Positions 17,620-27,213 of a DNA stretch of 64,000 nt are shown piece by piece. The translations under genes were made by a program, and so were the position numbers. The first letter of the stretch is position 1. The number at the start of each line of letters is the position of its first letter. A model generated the notes under the pieces. It was not told the DNA's origin. It worked only from the letters and a program-made list of their open reading frames with translations, and ran no database searches. The stretch comes from Paenibacillus sp. USDA918EY (GTDB lineage: Bacteria; Bacillota; Bacilli; Paenibacillales; Paenibacillaceae). The stretch is from assembly GCF_009870825.1 (NCBI RefSeq), contig NZ_WTWY01000001.1:744001-808000 (forward strand), written 5' to 3'.

Positions 17620-18216
17620 TTATTTTCGAGACTGTAACATATCCGAAATCATGGATGTGAAATCCTGTCCCTTGAAAGAAGTCGCCGTCAACGGGATGGA
17701 GGAGCGCACTCGCAAGCCGAGCGTAAGAAGGACGAACATATCCGCCGTTTTGTCCGCATCGACCGACTCCGGAATGACTCCGTACCTCTGGCCGGTCTCA
17801 ATCCACTCCTTGGATAAATATACCGATCTCTCATAATACTGTTTAAGGGCTTCCGCGATGACAGGCTGATCCTCCTTGCCAAGCAAATACAAAAGCACCT
17901 TGTTCGTCACATCCCGGGCGTTTTCGTATTGCAGGATGTTTTCCGCAATTTTCTGCATGGGTTCACCGAACGAACGTCGGCCTTGCTCCACCTCGTTCAT
18001 AAATTGGGCATTCGTTTCTTCAAGCCGCTCCTGAAGCACCCAAACAAAAATTTCGTCCTTGCTCTTTACGTAATGGAAAATCGCCCCCTTGGACAAACCC
18101 GATCGATCCATGATATCCTTCATGGTCATCGAGTGGCATCCTTTTTCCTGAATCAGTTCTTTGACCGTATCCAGCAGAAGTCTGGTTGTTTGCTGCCTGC
18201 GTTGTTCTTGTTTCAA
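17620..18216 (-). CDS. TetR-family regulator controlling the DUF2269/DoxX operon
   Basis: A 198-residue regulator translated from a TTG at 18216, with GGAGGG six bases upstream. The DNA-binding part reads HSMTMKDIMDRSGLSKGAIFHYVKSKDEIF (about 28-57). The ligand domain is typical of this family and has no further diagnostic motif. It heads a three-gene minus-strand operon. An inverted repeat, AAACCG-N5-CGGTTT, fills the spacer of its own promoter, which is a strong sign of autorepression. Confidence 0.92.
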   Translation of the reverse strand: MKQEQRRQQTTRLLLDTVKELIQEKGCHSMTMKDIMDRSGLSKGAIFHYVKSKDEIFVWVLQERLEETNAQFMNEVEQGRRSFGEPMQKIAENILQYENARDVTNKVLLYLLGKEDQPVIAEALKQYYERSVYLSKEWIETGQRYGVIPESVDADKTADMFVLLTLGLRVRSSIPLTATSFKGQDFTSMISDMLQSRK

Positions 18217-18262
18217 TCGGATCCCTCCGGAATGGTAATCGATTTTTTATCGTGTTATCATC

Positions 18263-18291
18263 ATTATAAAAACCGACCAGCGGTTTGTAAA
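18263..18291 (-). promoter_or_regulatory. Promoter with TetR-type operator inside the spacer
   Basis: On the minus strand TTTACA (18291-18286), a 17-base spacer and TATAAT (18268-18263) form an excellent vegetative promoter. The spacer is almost entirely filled by the inverted repeat AAACCG-N5-CGGTTT (18270-18286). A repressor bound there would exclude RNA polymerase. The promoter is 47 bases upstream of the TTG start of the TetR gene. Confidence 0.75.
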
Positions 18292-18337
18292 TATGTTTAA
18301 AGAAATTTTTAGTGCGATTGACGCATGACTGCAAAAC

Positions 18338-18375
18338 ATGAAAACTATGAAAAAACGTGAAAAACTATGAAAAAA
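18338..18375. repeat. Two near-identical TGAAAACTATGAAAAAA direct repeats
   Basis: TGAAAACTATGAAAAAA at 18339-18355 is followed by TGAAAAACTATGAAAAAA at 18358-18375, differing by one extra A. The pair lies in the A-rich region upstream of the exopolysaccharide locus, about 115 bases before its first start codon. It could be a regulatory or UP-element-like sequence, or a simple slippage duplication. Confidence 0.5.
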
Positions 18376-18490
18376 GCCAAGGTAAGGGCGAAATAAAGGA
18401 TTAACGGTAAAAAAACCCTACATTTTGTCGATGGCTGCTGCATTATCTTATGTTATATTGAAAGGGATTAGGTCATAAGGAGTGGGATGA

Positions 18491-19504
18491 ATGGACGATA
18501 AATGCATATCGGTCGTTGTCCCCGCTTACAATGAGGAAGAAGTCATCCGGCAGTGCTACAAAGCATTGACGGACGTGATGAAGTGCACAAACTATACATA
18601 CGAGCTTCTCTTTGTAAACGACGGGAGCAAGGATCGGACGATAAGCATTTTGGATGAGCTGGCAAGGCAGGATGCACATGTGCGAATCGTAAACTTTGCA
18701 AGAAACTTTGGTCATCAGGCGGCGGTCACGGCGGGCATCAATCAAGCGCGGGGCGACTGCGTCGTCATCATCGACGCGGATTTGCAGGATCCGCCCGAAG
18801 TGATTCACGACATGGTGGAGAAGTGGGAGGAAGGGTATGAGGTCGTATACGGAAAACGGAGAAAACGCAAAGGCGAAACGCTGTTCAAGCTCGCTTCCGC
18901 TTCTTTGTTTTACCGCTTTCTGCAGCGCATGTCCGATACCCACATTCCGCGCGATACAGGGGATTTCCGTTTAATCGACCATAAGGTCGCGCATGTATTC
19001 AACCGGTTGACGGAGCGGAACAAATTCATCCGGGGGATCATCAGCTGGATCGGATTTAACCAGACCTACGTGGAATATGACCGAAACGAACGGGCTGCCG
19101 GGCAAACGAAATACCCGCTGCGCAAAATGATCGCTTTTGCTTCCGACGGGATTTTTTCGTTTTCGTCCAAGCCGCTGAAGCTGATCACCCGAATGGGTTT
19201 GCTGACGGTCGTGATCGCATTTTGCGTGCTTGTGTATTCCTTAAGCGCCAAGCTGCTCCATCTTCCGGAGGTCGAGCGGGGCTGGACGTCCATCATGACG
19301 GCCATTACGTTGTTCAGCGGCGTTCAAATGCTGTCGCTCGGCATTATGGGCGAATATATCGCACGAATCTATGACGAGAGCAAAAACAGACCGCAGTACA
19401 TTATAAAAGAGACGATCCACTACCCGCAGGAAGAACTACATATTCAGGAAACGTATCAACCGAAATCCCGCCAGGCCGAGATGGCAACCAATAACGCTCC
19501 ATAA
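18491..19504 (+). CDS. GtrB/YkoT-like family 2 glycosyltransferase with C-terminal membrane helices
   Basis: A 337-residue glycosyltransferase: GT-A domain (VVVPAYNEEEVI at about 9-20, metal-binding IIDADLQDPPE near 95-105) and two C-terminal membrane helices (about 233-258 and 268-295). This is the dolichol-phosphate-mannose-synthase/GtrB layout that moves a sugar onto undecaprenyl phosphate. AAGGAG is eight bases before the ATG. It is the first gene of the exopolysaccharide locus. A GtrA-like flippase gene closes the same locus, so the two may act together. Confidence 0.9.
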   Translation: MDDKCISVVVPAYNEEEVIRQCYKALTDVMKCTNYTYELLFVNDGSKDRTISILDELARQDAHVRIVNFARNFGHQAAVTAGINQARGDCVVIIDADLQDPPEVIHDMVEKWEEGYEVVYGKRRKRKGETLFKLASASLFYRFLQRMSDTHIPRDTGDFRLIDHKVAHVFNRLTERNKFIRGIISWIGFNQTYVEYDRNERAAGQTKYPLRKMIAFASDGIFSFSSKPLKLITRMGLLTVVIAFCVLVYSLSAKLLHLPEVERGWTSIMTAITLFSGVQMLSLGIMGEYIARIYDESKNRPQYIIKETIHYPQEELHIQETYQPKSRQAEMATNNAP

Positions 19505-19536
19505 AAACGGGGCGCAAGCTTGATGCAGGAGGTAGG

Positions 19537-20697
19537 ATGTTGAAAAATTTTTGGATATGCGGGATGGGCACCATGCTTTTGTTTAACGCCCTCGCTGCCT
19601 GCGGCAGCCCTCCGAACGGGAACGGACAGGCGGAACATCCGGTACAGCAGGCAAAGCCGGCCGATCCCAATGCGAAACGGGAATCAAGCTTCGGCGATCG
19701 GTTGAACCTGCGGCAGCATCGTGAGGACACGGAGCGTTTTGTCATGAACCGAATGTACGGACCGTATGGCGTATATACCAATTACGCCGACAGCGGCGAA
19801 TCGGACACGGCTGCCACGGGCCACGAAGTATTAAGCGAATCTTCAAGCCTCCTGATGCGTTATGACGCGCTTACGAACCGGAAGGACGCTTTTCAAGCCG
19901 AATGGGAGCGCGCAAAGCAGGTTTTTGAGCTTCCTTCAGGTTTCAGCTACCGGTATAGCCCAAAGCAGGACAAGAAATATTCGGTCAATGCCGCCGTCGA
20001 CGACCTGCGGATCATCAGGGCTTTGTATGAAGCGGGGGATCGGTTTCATTCCGCGGAATACGACGGGTGGGCCGACGACTACGGGAAGCGGTTCTATGCG
20101 TTTAACGTCAAGGACGATAAGCTTTACGATTTTTACGACGATGCTTACAAGGTTACAAACGATTTCGTGACGTTGTGCTACATTGATTTGGTCACATTGA
20201 AACGTCTGCCCGTTCCTGCTAAGCAGCAATCCGCATTGGTCCAAAACATGGCGGCAATCCTCCAAAACGGATATTTGTCGGACGCGTTTCCCTTTTACGA
20301 AACAAGCTATGATTACAGCACGGACACCTACCGTTCGGAGGGGATCAACACCGTCGAATCGGCGTTAACGATTTTGGCGTTATCCGAGGCCGGCCTCGAG
20401 CGTCCCGAAAGCATCGTTTATCTAAAGGAACATGTGAAGAACGGAACGTTATACGGCCAATACGATCGGAACGGCGTCCCCCGGAACGATATTCAATCCA
20501 CCGCGATCTATGCGATAACGGCCATGATCGGCTCCGTGCTGGCGGATGAGGAATTGTATGAAGACAGCATCCGGCAGATGGAGAAATACCGGGTGACCGA
20601 TAAGGCAAGCCCGTTGTACGGCGGCTTCGGCGATCCGGCAGCAAAACAAGCTTTTTCTTTCGACAATTTGATGGCATTGCTCGCTTATGCCCATTAG
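19537..20697 (+). CDS. ydaJ: YdaJ-like lipoprotein, glycosyl-hydrolase-like
   Basis: A 386-residue lipoprotein (lipobox in NALAAC, Cys22). The mature part is helical and rich in Tyr, Asp and Trp, with repeated ALTILALSEAG and GIYAITAMIG type helices that fit an (alpha/alpha)6 glycosidase-like barrel. Length and place in a cluster with YdaK, YdaL, YdaM and YdaN homologues support the YdaJ assignment. Catalytic acids cannot be named by eye. GGAGGT is close to the ATG at 19537; the TTG at 19540 is nearly as good. A role in trimming or processing the polymer is inference. Confidence 0.7.
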   Translation: MLKNFWICGMGTMLLFNALAACGSPPNGNGQAEHPVQQAKPADPNAKRESSFGDRLNLRQHREDTERFVMNRMYGPYGVYTNYADSGESDTAATGHEVLSESSSLLMRYDALTNRKDAFQAEWERAKQVFELPSGFSYRYSPKQDKKYSVNAAVDDLRIIRALYEAGDRFHSAEYDGWADDYGKRFYAFNVKDDKLYDFYDDAYKVTNDFVTLCYIDLVTLKRLPVPAKQQSALVQNMAAILQNGYLSDAFPFYETSYDYSTDTYRSEGINTVESALTILALSEAGLERPESIVYLKEHVKNGTLYGQYDRNGVPRNDIQSTAIYAITAMIGSVLADEELYEDSIRQMEKYRVTDKASPLYGGFGDPAAKQAFSFDNLMALLAYAH

Positions 20698-20734
20698 TGC
20701 CGGGCGTTTGCGGGAATAAAGGCAGGTGTATGCA

Positions 20735-22246
20735 TTGGCTAAGGCTCGCTTAATCGACCGATTGGGATTCGGCATGACCGTACTCGGCCGCTATGTTTCC
20801 CCGCCCCTGCTGGCCGCGTCGCTGGTCCTCGTCATCACGGCGATCGCGCTGTTCGTTCCGCCTTACATCGGGATGGCCGACAACGGAGACTATTTCCGCG
20901 TATTGTACAGCAACGGGCTATATTTCAACAACCCGGACTATGACAGTTTGTATTTGGGCTTTTTTAACAAGCAATTCGGGATATTCCAATACTTCAACGA
21001 AAACGGTGCTACCTTAACGTCCTCGCAATCTCTTCTTATACGTTTATCCGTTTGGATCAATCAATGGTTTGACCGGCAGGTGTTCGACATTCGGGTGCAA
21101 GGGGCGCTGTTGACGGTCTTATATACGGTTGCCGTTTATCTTTTCGTCGAGGCGCTAACTTGGAAAATGAAACCGAAATACGGCTACGCGGTGGCCATTC
21201 TGGCTGTGTTCTTGTTTGGTGACACCGCTTATACAGCTTTCTTCAACTCGTTTTTCAGCGAAAGCATGGTTTGGATTATGCTTATTTATTTGTTTGCCTC
21301 CGGCTTATTGCTGTTCCGCAAACGATACTCCGATTATGCGATGCTGGCAGTCTTTTTTGTCAGCGGCCTTTTGCTTACGACAAGCAAGCAGCAAAATGCG
21401 CCCGTCGGCATCATCGTCGCCGTGATGGGAATCGTTTTTATTTTCGTGCGGAAGCAGCGGACCTTTCGGGTCATGACGGCGTCTGCGCTCGCGTTCCTTA
21501 TGCTTGCCGGCATCGCGACCTACGTGCTCATTCCGAAGGAATTCGTCAACATCAACCAATACCATGCGATGACGCGCGGCGTGCTGATGCAATCCGAAGA
21601 CCCGGAAGCCACCCTGAAATCGTTCGGCATCAACCGGCAATATGCCATTCTGAACGAAAGCATTTATTACGAGCCATATACGACCGTGGACGTGAACTCC
21701 AAAATATTGGAGGATAACTTCTACAATCATTACGGCTTCGTATCCATCCTTGCTTATTACGTAACCCATCCGGGACAAGCAGGCAAAATGATGGACCTTG
21801 CAGCCAAAAACGCGTTCACGATCCGCCCGCCGGCCATGGGAAACTATGAAAAGTCCGTAGGAAAACCGTTTGGGGCGCAAACGACGTTTTTTTCCGGATA
21901 CAGCGAGCTGAAAAAGGCGCTGGCCCCCAAGACGTTCGGCTTCATCATCATATGGATGCTGGTCGTTACGGGCATGTATGCCGCTCATTTCGCCGCGTCC
22001 GTCAAGGCCAGGGATGTACGGGGCATGATCCGGCTGCCGCTGATTCTCATGCTGATGTTCATGGGATTGTCAGGAATCTTCGTGTCGATTATCGGCGCAG
22101 GGGACGCGGATTTGTCAAAGCATGAATTTTTATTTACGGCCGCGTTTGACTTGGTTACGCTCACCGCGGTGTCGGACGCTATATGCCGGAATTTGTGGCA
22201 AAGCAAGCCTGCGGCGCATGATCAATCCGTAACGGCGCAGAGTTAA
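20735..22246 (+). CDS. Large polytopic membrane protein, YkoS/GT-C-like
   Basis: A roughly 503-residue protein with about eleven membrane helices. The TTG at 20735 is chosen since AAAGGCAGGTG ends about six bases before it, while the GTG at 20726 lies inside that site. The first loop after helix one (MADNGDYFRVLYSNG) has the acidic residues expected of a GT-C transferase that uses a lipid-linked sugar donor, and a further extracytoplasmic region lies around residues 255-380. In B. subtilis a YkoT-like transferase is paired with the membrane protein YkoS; here the same kind of pair flanks YdaJ. Function as a lipid-linked sugar transferase is inference. Confidence 0.7.
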   Translation: MAKARLIDRLGFGMTVLGRYVSPPLLAASLVLVITAIALFVPPYIGMADNGDYFRVLYSNGLYFNNPDYDSLYLGFFNKQFGIFQYFNENGATLTSSQSLLIRLSVWINQWFDRQVFDIRVQGALLTVLYTVAVYLFVEALTWKMKPKYGYAVAILAVFLFGDTAYTAFFNSFFSESMVWIMLIYLFASGLLLFRKRYSDYAMLAVFFVSGLLLTTSKQQNAPVGIIVAVMGIVFIFVRKQRTFRVMTASALAFLMLAGIATYVLIPKEFVNINQYHAMTRGVLMQSEDPEATLKSFGINRQYAILNESIYYEPYTTVDVNSKILEDNFYNHYGFVSILAYYVTHPGQAGKMMDLAAKNAFTIRPPAMGNYEKSVGKPFGAQTTFFSGYSELKKALAPKTFGFIIIWMLVVTGMYAAHFAASVKARDVRGMIRLPLILMLMFMGLSGIFVSIIGAGDADLSKHEFLFTAAFDLVTLTAVSDAICRNLWQSKPAAHDQSVTAQS

Positions 22247-22269
22247 ATCGGGAGAAAGGGGGCGATTCA

Positions 22270-23823
22270 TTGAGACGAAACCACCATCGCTCATATATGA
22301 TGCTGCTGGCGCTGCTTGTTGTGAGCCTTGTCTTTTCGGTGCCGGTACCGGTGCAGGCGGCTGAGCAAACATCCTTTCCTTCGGTTCTGATCTTGTATGA
22401 CAGCCTCGGAGTCGGAACGAAACAAGAAGGCAACGTCGAGGCTTTAAAGCGGCTGCTTGCCGCGTTCCGGGTTCAAGTGACGGCCGAGCCGATCGATTCT
22501 TATGCCGCCGGGTCGCTTAACGGTTATTCCAAACTTGTCGAGGTTCGCAACCGCTCCGATTGGATGGAGGAACCGAGCGGATTTCTCGCGGACTTGCAGT
22601 CGTATCAAGGAGGCCTTCTCTACATCGGGGAAAAGCCTAGCGACAAGCTGGCCCGGTCACTGGGGCTGCGGGTTCAGGCCGCACGGAGAACGGCCGACCT
22701 GGCCATCGGGCCGTTCGTCGAGAAATCCATCGATGTCCCGTATCTTTTCGATTCGACGCAAAACGAAGCAAAGCGGTACGGAACCTTAAAGATTCATTCG
22801 TCGGGCGCAAGCTATCCTTACGGGGTGCTGAATGGGGCAAACGCGTACGTTCCTTTCATGGAGAAGGACACGTTAAGCGAAATTGCGTTGGCTTACGTGC
22901 TTAAGGATTGGCTTCAAGATCACCAAACAGGTCATTATTTTCTCGTTTTCAAAGAAATATACCCTTTTTCGGACTTAAGTTTGCTGGAGCGGATGTCGGA
23001 CGAGCTGTTCGAGGCTGGCATTCCGTTTATCGTTAGCGTGCACCCTGTATTCAGCAATACCGATTATCCCGCCATGAAGCGTTATATCAACACCCTGAAA
23101 TACGTTCAGTCACGTAACGGGACCGTTTTGGTCGAATCGCCCGTCGTGGCTTCCACCATCCAGGACCTCGACCGCAGCATGCAGCGCCAAATGGAGCATT
23201 TTATCGATGAGCTGGCGAAGGAGGGCGTCGTTCCGCTTGGGATGGGGACCGAGATGTACTGGTCTTATGACGAGCACTACGTTTCGGAAGGGATGGCGTT
23301 TTTTGACTCGGTCGTTCTCTATCCGGACGCGCGCCCGATCTATAAAGCGAAACGGAACCGGTCCACGGCGTTCCCGTCCTCGCTCTACAGCGTAAATTCG
23401 GCGTTTCTGCAGCGCTATCTTTCGGACGACCGCTTGATCAAACCGATGCCGATGGACACGGCGATAACCTTTGACTTTGCGGAGAATGAGTCGGAGCTTG
23501 ATCGTCTGGTCGACGGGCTTAAAAGCAGCTGGATCACTTTCGAAGATTACAAAAACGAAGCCCACAGCGTAAAAACGGGGACCAACGAACTCGCATCGGA
23601 TCGAGGTTCGCTGGTGCTTAACGGGGTAAGCTTGGGCATTCAGGCAAGTCATGTGGAAACGAGCTCCGACCATGTATACAAGCAGCAGGGGAAAAAAAGC
23701 TTTGAGACCTGGTTTACGGTTCAAAACAAAATTTTTATCGTCATTATTTTCATCACTTTAATCGTATTTTGCGGCTTCCTGATGATCGGATACCGCATGT
23801 ACAAGCGGAAATTTTACAAGTAG
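22270..23823 (+). CDS. ydaL: YdaL-like DUF2334 exported protein
   Basis: A 517-residue protein with an N-terminal signal (about 8-30) and a C-terminal membrane helix (about 490-510). Translation starts at TTG 22270 behind AAAGGGGG. The middle resembles DUF2334, a polysaccharide-deacetylase-like NodB fold: FKEIYPFSDLSLLERMSDELFEAGIPFIVSVHPV, then PLGMGTEMYWSYDEHYVSEG. The position directly before the YdaM-like synthase matches the B. subtilis order. It probably modifies the nascent polymer outside the cell; deacetylation is not shown. Confidence 0.82.
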   Translation: MRRNHHRSYMMLLALLVVSLVFSVPVPVQAAEQTSFPSVLILYDSLGVGTKQEGNVEALKRLLAAFRVQVTAEPIDSYAAGSLNGYSKLVEVRNRSDWMEEPSGFLADLQSYQGGLLYIGEKPSDKLARSLGLRVQAARRTADLAIGPFVEKSIDVPYLFDSTQNEAKRYGTLKIHSSGASYPYGVLNGANAYVPFMEKDTLSEIALAYVLKDWLQDHQTGHYFLVFKEIYPFSDLSLLERMSDELFEAGIPFIVSVHPVFSNTDYPAMKRYINTLKYVQSRNGTVLVESPVVASTIQDLDRSMQRQMEHFIDELAKEGVVPLGMGTEMYWSYDEHYVSEGMAFFDSVVLYPDARPIYKAKRNRSTAFPSSLYSVNSAFLQRYLSDDRLIKPMPMDTAITFDFAENESELDRLVDGLKSSWITFEDYKNEAHSVKTGTNELASDRGSLVLNGVSLGIQASHVETSSDHVYKQQGKKSFETWFTVQNKIFIVIIFITLIVFCGFLMIGYRMYKRKFYK

Positions 23824-23858
23824 AGGATTTTGCCCAAATCCATGCAAAGGAGGCAGTC

Positions 23859-25109
23859 ATGACCGCTGCAGACATCTTGATGATGATTGCCGTCATCAGT
23901 ATATGGTCGTTGCTTCTCGTCAATGTCGTGCTGATCATCTCCGGCTATCTGTACTACATCGGAAACGAAAGCCGGGAGGTGCCGCCGCTCCCCGAAGAAG
24001 TCCCTTTTGTCACGCTGATGGTTCCCGCCCACAACGAAGGCAAGGTCATTACGCAAACGGTGGAGGCGCTGCTTGCGCTCGATTATCCGCATGACCGCTA
24101 TGAGATCATCGTCATTAACGACAATTCGAGCGATAACAGCAGCGAATTGCTTGCGAAGCTGCAGGCCAAGCATCAAGAACGCCATTTGATCGTAATTAAC
24201 ACGGACAACGTCATCGGCGGAAAAGGGAAATCGAACGCCCTCAACATCGGTTTTCAGCAAAGCAGGGGGGAATTTATCGCCATCTACGATGCCGACAACA
24301 CGCCGGAGAAGACGGCTCTCCGTTACCTTGTCGGGGAAATTACGCATGATCCCACGCTTGGCGCGGTCATCGGGAAGTTCCGAACCCGCAACCGGTTTGC
24401 GAGCCTGCTGACCCGGTTCATCAATATTGAGACGTTGTCCTTCCAATGGATGGCTCAAGCCGGACGATGGAAATTGTTTAAATTGTGCACCATTCCCGGC
24501 ACCAATTTCATTATGCGGCGCGAGATCATCGAAGCCATCGGAGGCTGGGACGTCAAGGCGATCGCGGAGGATACGGAAATCAGCTTTCGCATTTATAGGA
24601 TGGGCTACCGCATCAAATTCCAGCCCAAGTCCGTCACGTGGGAGCAGGAGCCCCAAACGCTGAAGGTATGGTTTAAACAGCGGACAAGATGGGCCAAGGG
24701 CAACATTTACGTCATCGTGAAAAATATCCCGCTGCTTTTCGACCGGTCCGCCAAACGGATTCATTTCGATCTTTTGTACTTTTTATCGATCTATTTCCTG
24801 CTCCTGACTTCGCTGATCATGTCCGACGTGCTGCTCGTCTTCTATGCGCTTGGACTTGTGCATACGACGATTGCCGGGTTGAGTTCGTTTTTGTGGCTGC
24901 TCGCCGTCATTTTATTCGTGACGGGCACGTTTATTACGCTGATCACGGAAAAGGGAGAAATGAGGCTTTCGAATCTGCTGATCATCATGCTGATGTACAT
25001 ATCGTACTGTCAATTATGGATGGTTGTGGCCGCCTACGGGTTGTACAACTATATCAAGGATTTGATTTTCAAAAGGGAAGTCAAATGGTATAAAACCGAA
25101 CGTTATTAA
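23859..25109 (+). CDS. ydaM: YdaM-like processive family 2 glycosyltransferase (cellulose-synthase-like)
   Basis: A 416-residue membrane glycosyltransferase. The ATG at 23859 follows AAAGGAGG; the longer frame from 23769 overlaps the YdaL gene. All hallmarks of a processive GT2 are visible: a first helix (about 8-30), VPAHNEGKVI, INDNSSD, IYDADN, the acidic AEDTE and the acceptor-channel motif QRTRW (about residue 275), then four membrane helices. It should polymerise and export a beta-linked glycan, with the BcsB-like protein encoded next as the outside partner and the degenerate GGDEF protein as likely activator. Confidence 0.9.
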   Translation: MTAADILMMIAVISIWSLLLVNVVLIISGYLYYIGNESREVPPLPEEVPFVTLMVPAHNEGKVITQTVEALLALDYPHDRYEIIVINDNSSDNSSELLAKLQAKHQERHLIVINTDNVIGGKGKSNALNIGFQQSRGEFIAIYDADNTPEKTALRYLVGEITHDPTLGAVIGKFRTRNRFASLLTRFINIETLSFQWMAQAGRWKLFKLCTIPGTNFIMRREIIEAIGGWDVKAIAEDTEISFRIYRMGYRIKFQPKSVTWEQEPQTLKVWFKQRTRWAKGNIYVIVKNIPLLFDRSAKRIHFDLLYFLSIYFLLLTSLIMSDVLLVFYALGLVHTTIAGLSSFLWLLAVILFVTGTFITLITEKGEMRLSNLLIIMLMYISYCQLWMVVAAYGLYNYIKDLIFKREVKWYKTERY

Positions 25110-25125
25110 AACAAGGAGGAGAAAC

Positions 25126-27213
25126 GTGAAAACCAAATCTACGATCTCCGGTATTCTTTGCTTGCTGTTATTTATGATTGCTTGCGGACAAGCATTCGCC
25201 CAGCCCAAACAAGACGGAGACGCATTTACGTTCACAGAGAGGTTAACCTCGACGAATATATCTTTATCCGGGGTCACGGCTTCCCGTTCATTATTTATCC
25301 GGCTGGAAGATTACTGGAATGTTAGCGAGGTAAAGCTGTATCTGGCTTATCAGGCGACCCAGCTCGCGAGAACGGAAGAGTCCAGCGTTACACTGAAAAT
25401 GAACGGTACGAAATTTTATTCGTTTCGCCCCGTGGGGGACAAGAAGCAATACCTAACCGTTTCGGTTCCGAAAGAACTGCTTGTTTCAGGAAGCAATACG
25501 CTTACGGTCGAAGGTTACATTTTGACGAATTTGCCGGAACGCGTCTGCGTGCCAACGGAGAAACGGGACAATTGGCTTGAGTTGTACAAAACCTCCTATG
25601 CCGAAATCAATTATGCGAAACAAGACACGGCCAAAAGCATCCGGGATTTCAATCGGCGGTTCGCCGGATTGGATACGTTAAAAGACGAGCAAAACGCGCT
25701 TGCGGTCCCAAACGGCAGCGATGCTTCGGAGCTTGAAGCCGCAGTGTACGCCCTTTCCGGATTCGCCAAGATCAACCGCACCGACGATACCGCGATTCCG
25801 CTGCTTCCGCTGGACGACGAGGCGCTCAAAAAACGCGGCAAGCTGGTCATCGTCGCCTTATACAAAAATCTTCCGGAAAAGTGGAAACAACGACTGGGAC
25901 AAGTCGACGTTCAAACCAAAGCGTTGATCCGGGTGGTGAACGAAGGCTCGGATTCCGCCCTGATCGTGACGTCCGAAGACCCGCTCATGCTGAAAAAGGC
26001 AGGCCGCCTGATCGGTAATCAGATGCTGGTCGACCAGCTCGACGGTCCCGAAAAATGGGTGGACGCGAGCACGGAGGTAGATACGCCGGAAATGAATGTG
26101 AGCCGGGACGTCACGCTGACGGAAACCGGAGACAAGCTGACCGGCATGATGCATCAAGAAAAGAGCTACTTCGTGACGCTGCCGGCAAACCGGTTCATAG
26201 CCGACTCCAGCAAAATCAGCCTCGATTTTCGTTATTCGGACAATCTTGATTTCGACCGCTCCCTCGTTACGATTTTGATTAACGACACCCCGATCGGCAG
26301 CAAAAAGCTGACGAAGGAGATGGCGAATCAGGACCGGCTTACGCTGACGATTCCGAAAAACATCGAGGTTTCGGGCAATTTTACGGTCACGGCCGCCTTC
26401 GACCTGGAGCTGAAAAGCGCAGGCTGCATCGAGCTGCAGGATCAAATGCCTTGGGCTTTCATTACGAAAGACTCCTTGCTGCAGCTAAACACCAAAGATC
26501 GGACGGACTTATTGTTCAACAATTATCCCAACCCGTTTTTGAGGGATGCAAGCTTCAACAAAATCGCGGTGCTGCTGCCGGAAAAGATGGACGCTTACGA
26601 TTATCAAACGGTCGGAAACCTGTTCCATTTGCTGGGCAAATATGCGGAGGCCAACACGGGCGAGGTCGTTTTTTATGGAAGCAAGGAGCTTCCGGACGAA
26701 TCGAAGCTGCAGCAGTACAATCTTATCTCCATCGGCTCGTATCAGGACAATCCATGGCTCCAAAAACACAACGACCAGCTTTTCTTCCGGTACAGCCCGG
26801 ACGGGACAAGGATCATGTCCAATGAGAAGATGAGCATCGAAGAAAACTACGGCAAGCGGATCGGCACGCTGCAGTTGATGGAGTCTCCTTACAATTGGGG
26901 ATACGGCTGGCTCGCCGTGACCGGGCCAACCTCCAAATACGACGATTTGGCATCGAATCTGCTGGCGACGGACAGCTCCAAGTGGAAGGTCTATGGAGAT
27001 GGCGTCGTGACGGATCCGGACGGCAATACGAAGGCTTTCCGGTTCAAGAAACAAGCGGAGACGCAGCAAGGAAACTCCCTGGTCGGTCAGATCTCCGAGC
27101 GGAAAGATGTGCTGGGTTTTATCGCGGCCTTGGGGCTGACCGCCGTGCTGGTCATCGTGTCGCTGATCCTTCTCCTTCGTAAGTACAGAAAGAGAGCAGG
27201 TGGGAAAGGATGA
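25126..27213 (+). CDS. ydaN: YdaN-like BcsB-family protein (cellulose synthase subunit B-like)
   Basis: A 695-residue exported protein with a signal peptide (about 5-27), BcsB-type jelly-roll modules (for example RLEDYWNVSEVKLYLAYQ at about 60-77 and SLDFRYSDNLDFDRSLVTILINDTPIGSKKL at about 365-395) and a single C-terminal membrane helix (about 662-682) with a basic tail. It starts with GTG behind AAGGAGGAG. The stop overlaps the GGDEF gene by four bases. In cellulose systems BcsB guides the polymer away from the synthase; here it would partner the YdaM-like enzyme. Confidence 0.88.
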   Translation: MKTKSTISGILCLLLFMIACGQAFAQPKQDGDAFTFTERLTSTNISLSGVTASRSLFIRLEDYWNVSEVKLYLAYQATQLARTEESSVTLKMNGTKFYSFRPVGDKKQYLTVSVPKELLVSGSNTLTVEGYILTNLPERVCVPTEKRDNWLELYKTSYAEINYAKQDTAKSIRDFNRRFAGLDTLKDEQNALAVPNGSDASELEAAVYALSGFAKINRTDDTAIPLLPLDDEALKKRGKLVIVALYKNLPEKWKQRLGQVDVQTKALIRVVNEGSDSALIVTSEDPLMLKKAGRLIGNQMLVDQLDGPEKWVDASTEVDTPEMNVSRDVTLTETGDKLTGMMHQEKSYFVTLPANRFIADSSKISLDFRYSDNLDFDRSLVTILINDTPIGSKKLTKEMANQDRLTLTIPKNIEVSGNFTVTAAFDLELKSAGCIELQDQMPWAFITKDSLLQLNTKDRTDLLFNNYPNPFLRDASFNKIAVLLPEKMDAYDYQTVGNLFHLLGKYAEANTGEVVFYGSKELPDESKLQQYNLISIGSYQDNPWLQKHNDQLFFRYSPDGTRIMSNEKMSIEENYGKRIGTLQLMESPYNWGYGWLAVTGPTSKYDDLASNLLATDSSKWKVYGDGVVTDPDGNTKAFRFKKQAETQQGNSLVGQISERKDVLGFIAALGLTAVLVIVSLILLLRKYRKRAGGKG

